NCBI GenBank assembly: GCA_903772945.1 | Contig: CAICTM010000930.1 | Coordinates: forward strand, 1 to 42,475 | Length of the DNA: 42,475 nucleotides | DNA from: Seminavis robusta | Taxonomy: Eukaryota; Bacillariophyta; Bacillariophyceae; Naviculales; Naviculaceae | Direction: 5' to 3' | Part shown: positions 40,089 to 42,475 of the stretch, piece by piece | Layout of the letters: the number at the start of each line of letters is the position of its first letter | Position numbering within the stretch: position 1 is the stretch's first letter | Program-made: the position numbers and the translations under genes | The notes under the pieces: generated by a model | What the model saw: only the letters and a program-made list of their open reading frames with translations | The model's database searches: none | Told to the model about the DNA's origin: nothing

Positions 40089-41501
40089 AGCGTACGGCGG
40101 GAAGCTGGACCACCACATTCCAAGGAAGAGACACTTGGAATGTGCTGGGCCACGGGATGCAAAGCAAAGAGGTCTTCATTTGATGCACTCTCATCAGTCA
40201 GTGGTGCCTGTGGCGAACTATTTGATAGATCAATAACCGGCTATAGAGAGATACAGGTTCCACTCAAGCTGCTCCGGCAGAAAGGATACAAAGCTTTCGC
40301 AGCCAGTATTTTGGTTCTTCAGGCACCAGATTCCTCATTGGTGACCACTTCATGCATTCGAACAACTGGCTTCTTGGTACGATGTGGGTTGCTTATTAAG
40401 ATCCAAGTGGAACGCACCCGTTTCTCCTAGCAACTTATCTGGCTAAACTAAGCAAGCTAACGGTGGGATGATGATAATGATGATACTGGCCCAGCATTCG
40501 TGGACGTCATTTATCTGTCAATCGGGGGGATAATCAGGATATCTCTTGCTAGATCCATCCATTTTGGCTGTCCACACAACAAGCGCATGTCCATCCTCGA
40601 GTTGCGTTAGGTAGCCAGGTGTTGTTGCTCGAGGAAGACGCACTCAGACACCGCTCGCTCTTTCAGAGACCGACGGCCGAGATGCTGTGGTTCTGAGGAC
40701 GCCCGCAAGTGCGAGAGTGCAAGAAGAGCACAATAGTGAGCCAGCGTCTGCCAGGTGCTCTTCTTCAGTTTTTGCTTCTCAAGTCTGAAGTCTTTTGCAA
40801 TGATAGCAGTCCACCTGCTTCCGTGAAACACCAGAGGCCGAAACGCCTCAGACCCCAAAACTCTTGGGCAATAGATCTAGCGAGCTAGCTTGCGGTATGC
40901 ACACGGCAACCACCAGCTATTAAATAGCCAGAACCGCAAAACAGAGAGAGCTCAAAAGCAAGTTCAGGTTTACCGCACCAGTACAGAAACATTAAATATT
41001 CTGGTCCCCTCTCGTTCGCCCCCCCACTAGATGTCTGATCGTAGATATATTGCACCATTGAACCTTCTGGAGAATGTACTATAGCTACTAGGGTGTAACT
41101 TGCAATGACATAAAAAGAATGACTCCAAGTCCCTGATCGGAAGGGAATACTGCAGTACAGTTCTCTTTAGCACTAGAGATTTAAGCAGTGGAAGTTAATG
41201 TAAATCTTTGTGAAATGATCAACTTGCTTAGTAGTACCGGTACCTCACCTCCTCTCGTACCGTTTTGTAAGCTCTTTGTACCGGTCAGTAGCCAAAGACT
41301 AAGTCGAGACATTCACTGGTTAAGATGTTCTACCCTGTTCCAACTATGACCCAACGATGACCAGCCACTCCACAAAAGGCCCCTTCTCGGAAAACACCCC
41401 TTGATGCTCCAACCACCAAACCACCCTTTACAAAACACAAATTTGTTCACCTCGAGTTGCTGATACATGTATCTAGCTAGCAGAGCACTGCCACAAGGGG
41501 G

Positions 41502-41514
41502 TTAGAGTAGGGAA
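41502..41514 (+). repeat. recurrent 13-base motif, copy 3 of 3
   Basis: TTAGAGTAGGGAA preceded by GGGGG, 28 bases before the ATG of the Ser/Arg-rich gene. Confidence 0.7.
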
Positions 41515-41541
41515 GTTATCTAGCTAGCATATATATTCACC

Positions 41542-42475
41542 ATGATGATGTCGCCACTGCAATCTCCTGCTGCAGCTCGGGCCAGAGCACAGCGCCAACC
41601 ACGAACGCCCAACAACAAGCGAATGCCTAGTAGCCTCATGGACTTGAAGCGCGAGTCGAACAGCCGCAAGTACGATATTGGTGCTCTCGCCACTCCTGCT
41701 CGACGAGCGCCACTGGCCCGATCCAACACCATTGATGCAGTGCCGTCCTTCTGTACGCCACAACGAAACGCTACAGACACCAGGAGGCGGAACTCCACTA
41801 CCTCTGGGGTTCCCCTGGTCATGCCTGGCAATCTCGATGACTCTTCTGCTTCCAACGTACAACAAGAACCCGAGAGCCCCATGAGGCGAACCTATTCGGC
41901 GGACAGTCTGGTCACTCCTTCTCGAAAGAATAGGACACTCTTTCGATCCAACAGCAGCACCGACTCAGCAGTACTGCCATCGTTCTGCACTCCCAGTCGC
42001 CAGCGAAACTTCACGGATGATGGCACTACTAGAAATAGAAACAAGTCCAAAGCTGCCTCTATGGTCATGCCCGCCAATCTGGATGATGACGACGATGATG
42101 ATTCTTCCCATGGACGCGACGAGGAGGAGGATCGTCGCTTATGGACAGCCCTCGCTCCTGCTACTCCAAGACGGCGTCCCAGCGTCTCTGCAAAGGGGCA
42201 GCCCCAGAGTGCCCGTGTAGCCCGGCGTGGTTCTACGTCTATGCATGGTGCGTCTATGCATGGTACTACCAGCAATCACGAGGGACGACGAAGGCAGCAC
42301 ACTGAAAAACCGAGCCCCAGACGGCCTTCTCTACTAGTAGCACAGAGCAATCATGAAAGGCGACGGAGGCAAGACTCTGCTGTAGCGGACAAAGTGAGCC
42401 GACCTTCTCTAGCAGATAGGCGTGCCGTGAGCCATCGTCAGTCCACCGCGGGCAAGGGGGTACCGGAGGACATGG
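41542..42475 (+). CDS. Ser/Arg-rich low-complexity protein, 3' end outside the window
   Basis: The frame from the ATG triplet at 41542 (context TTCACCATGATG) stays open for 311 codons and leaves the window. The protein is disordered and rich in Ser, Arg, Thr and Pro, with many RRxS-type sites (RRRNS, RRGS, RRPS) that kinases could use. It contains an internal duplication of about 55 residues: RSNTIDAVPSFCTPQRN ... VMPGNLDD and RSNSSTDSAVLPSFCTPSR ... VMPANLDD, followed by an Asp run. No domain is recognised in the visible part; a catalytic or other domain may follow beyond the edge. Its start lies 28 bases after the third copy of the 13-base motif. Confidence 0.75.
   Translation, partial: MMMSPLQSPAAARARAQRQPRTPNNKRMPSSLMDLKRESNSRKYDIGALATPARRAPLARSNTIDAVPSFCTPQRNATDTRRRNSTTSGVPLVMPGNLDDSSASNVQQEPESPMRRTYSADSLVTPSRKNRTLFRSNSSTDSAVLPSFCTPSRQRNFTDDGTTRNRNKSKAASMVMPANLDDDDDDDSSHGRDEEEDRRLWTALAPATPRRRPSVSAKGQPQSARVARRGSTSMHGASMHGTTSNHEGRRRQHTEKPSPRRPSLLVAQSNHERRRRQDSAVADKVSRPSLADRRAVSHRQSTAGKGVPEDM

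Larger units (their letters stand above)
39339..41541. other. 2.2-kb region without a recognised gene
   Basis: It contains an (AG)n microsatellite (39599-39616), three isolated CTAGCTAG copies, one TACCGGTA (41235-41242) and the third copy of the 13-base motif. A 97-codon ATG frame at 39795-40088, polar and without known motifs, might be a small gene. An 83-codon minus frame at 40607-40858 is not convincing. I see no RNA gene. Confidence 0.45.

Noticed and set aside
39859..40236. 125-codon frame overlapping the doubtful 97-codon frame
   Set aside because: It has no ATG at its start, and overlapping open frames show that stops are simply rare here.
40607..40858. 83-codon minus-strand frame
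   Set aside because: Short, with no recognised motif; I could not tell it from chance.

Overview
The window is nuclear DNA of a eukaryote, and gene style points to a raphid pennate diatom (a Seminavis-like genome is my best guess; this is inference, not a database match). The reasons are: short GT-AG introns of 86-115 bases in every gene where I could place them; gene content typical of diatoms (type II membrane LRR proteins, a single helicase-associated domain protein, SGNH-like membrane proteins, and many 27-residue ankyrin-like repeat proteins with GCPW motifs); and AT/GC-balanced intergenic DNA full of short palindromes.

Layout. 1-2740: no intact gene; a decayed coiled-coil/cysteine-rich coding region on the minus strand, then nested hairpins. 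2743-3819: membrane-anchored short-chain dehydrogenase (+). 4939-5553: small membrane-associated protein of unknown function (-), divergent from an MsrA methionine sulfoxide reductase (5997-6815, +) whose tail was tandemly duplicated out of frame. 7510-9120: DUF4419 protein (-), divergent from a four-exon histone H3 gene (9529-10255, +) that has a 14-base microexon. 11982-13370: helicase-associated domain protein (+). 14136-14945 and 17551-18540: two F-box-like/ankyrin-like repeat proteins (+) flanking a damaged amino-acid transporter (15210-about 17004, -). 19410-19823: small three-helix membrane protein (+). 20929-24794: Patched/Dispatched-type RND protein in three exons (-). 25042-25634: frameshifted third ankyrin-like gene (+). 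25916-27883: LRR membrane protein (-). 28460-30298: SGNH-like membrane protein (+, one intron). 30794-32159: UBA / C2H2 / PUB cofactor of p97 (-, three exons). 32209-33398: a 1.2-kb palindromic repeat array bracketed by 13-base direct repeats, lying in the divergent promoter between that gene and an EamA transporter (33691-35867, +). 36685-38190: the largest ankyrin-like repeat gene (+, about 14 units). 38484-39338: mitochondrial-carrier-family protein (-). 41542-end: Ser/Arg-rich protein running off the window (+).

The genes are ordinary eukaryotic single-gene units, not operons, and I see no shared pathway. The recurrent themes are the four ankyrin-like paralogs, all on the plus strand, and membrane proteins. 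The parts most worth a second look are the hairpin array at 32.2-33.4 kb, the H3 microexon that carries lysine 4 together with a two-tier hairpin right after the H3 stop codon, the fixed variable positions of the ankyrin-like repeats, a 13-base motif present three times, and the strong intergenic enrichment of two 8-base palindromes. Several genes carry single-base indels in or next to T runs, which may be assembly errors or real decay.
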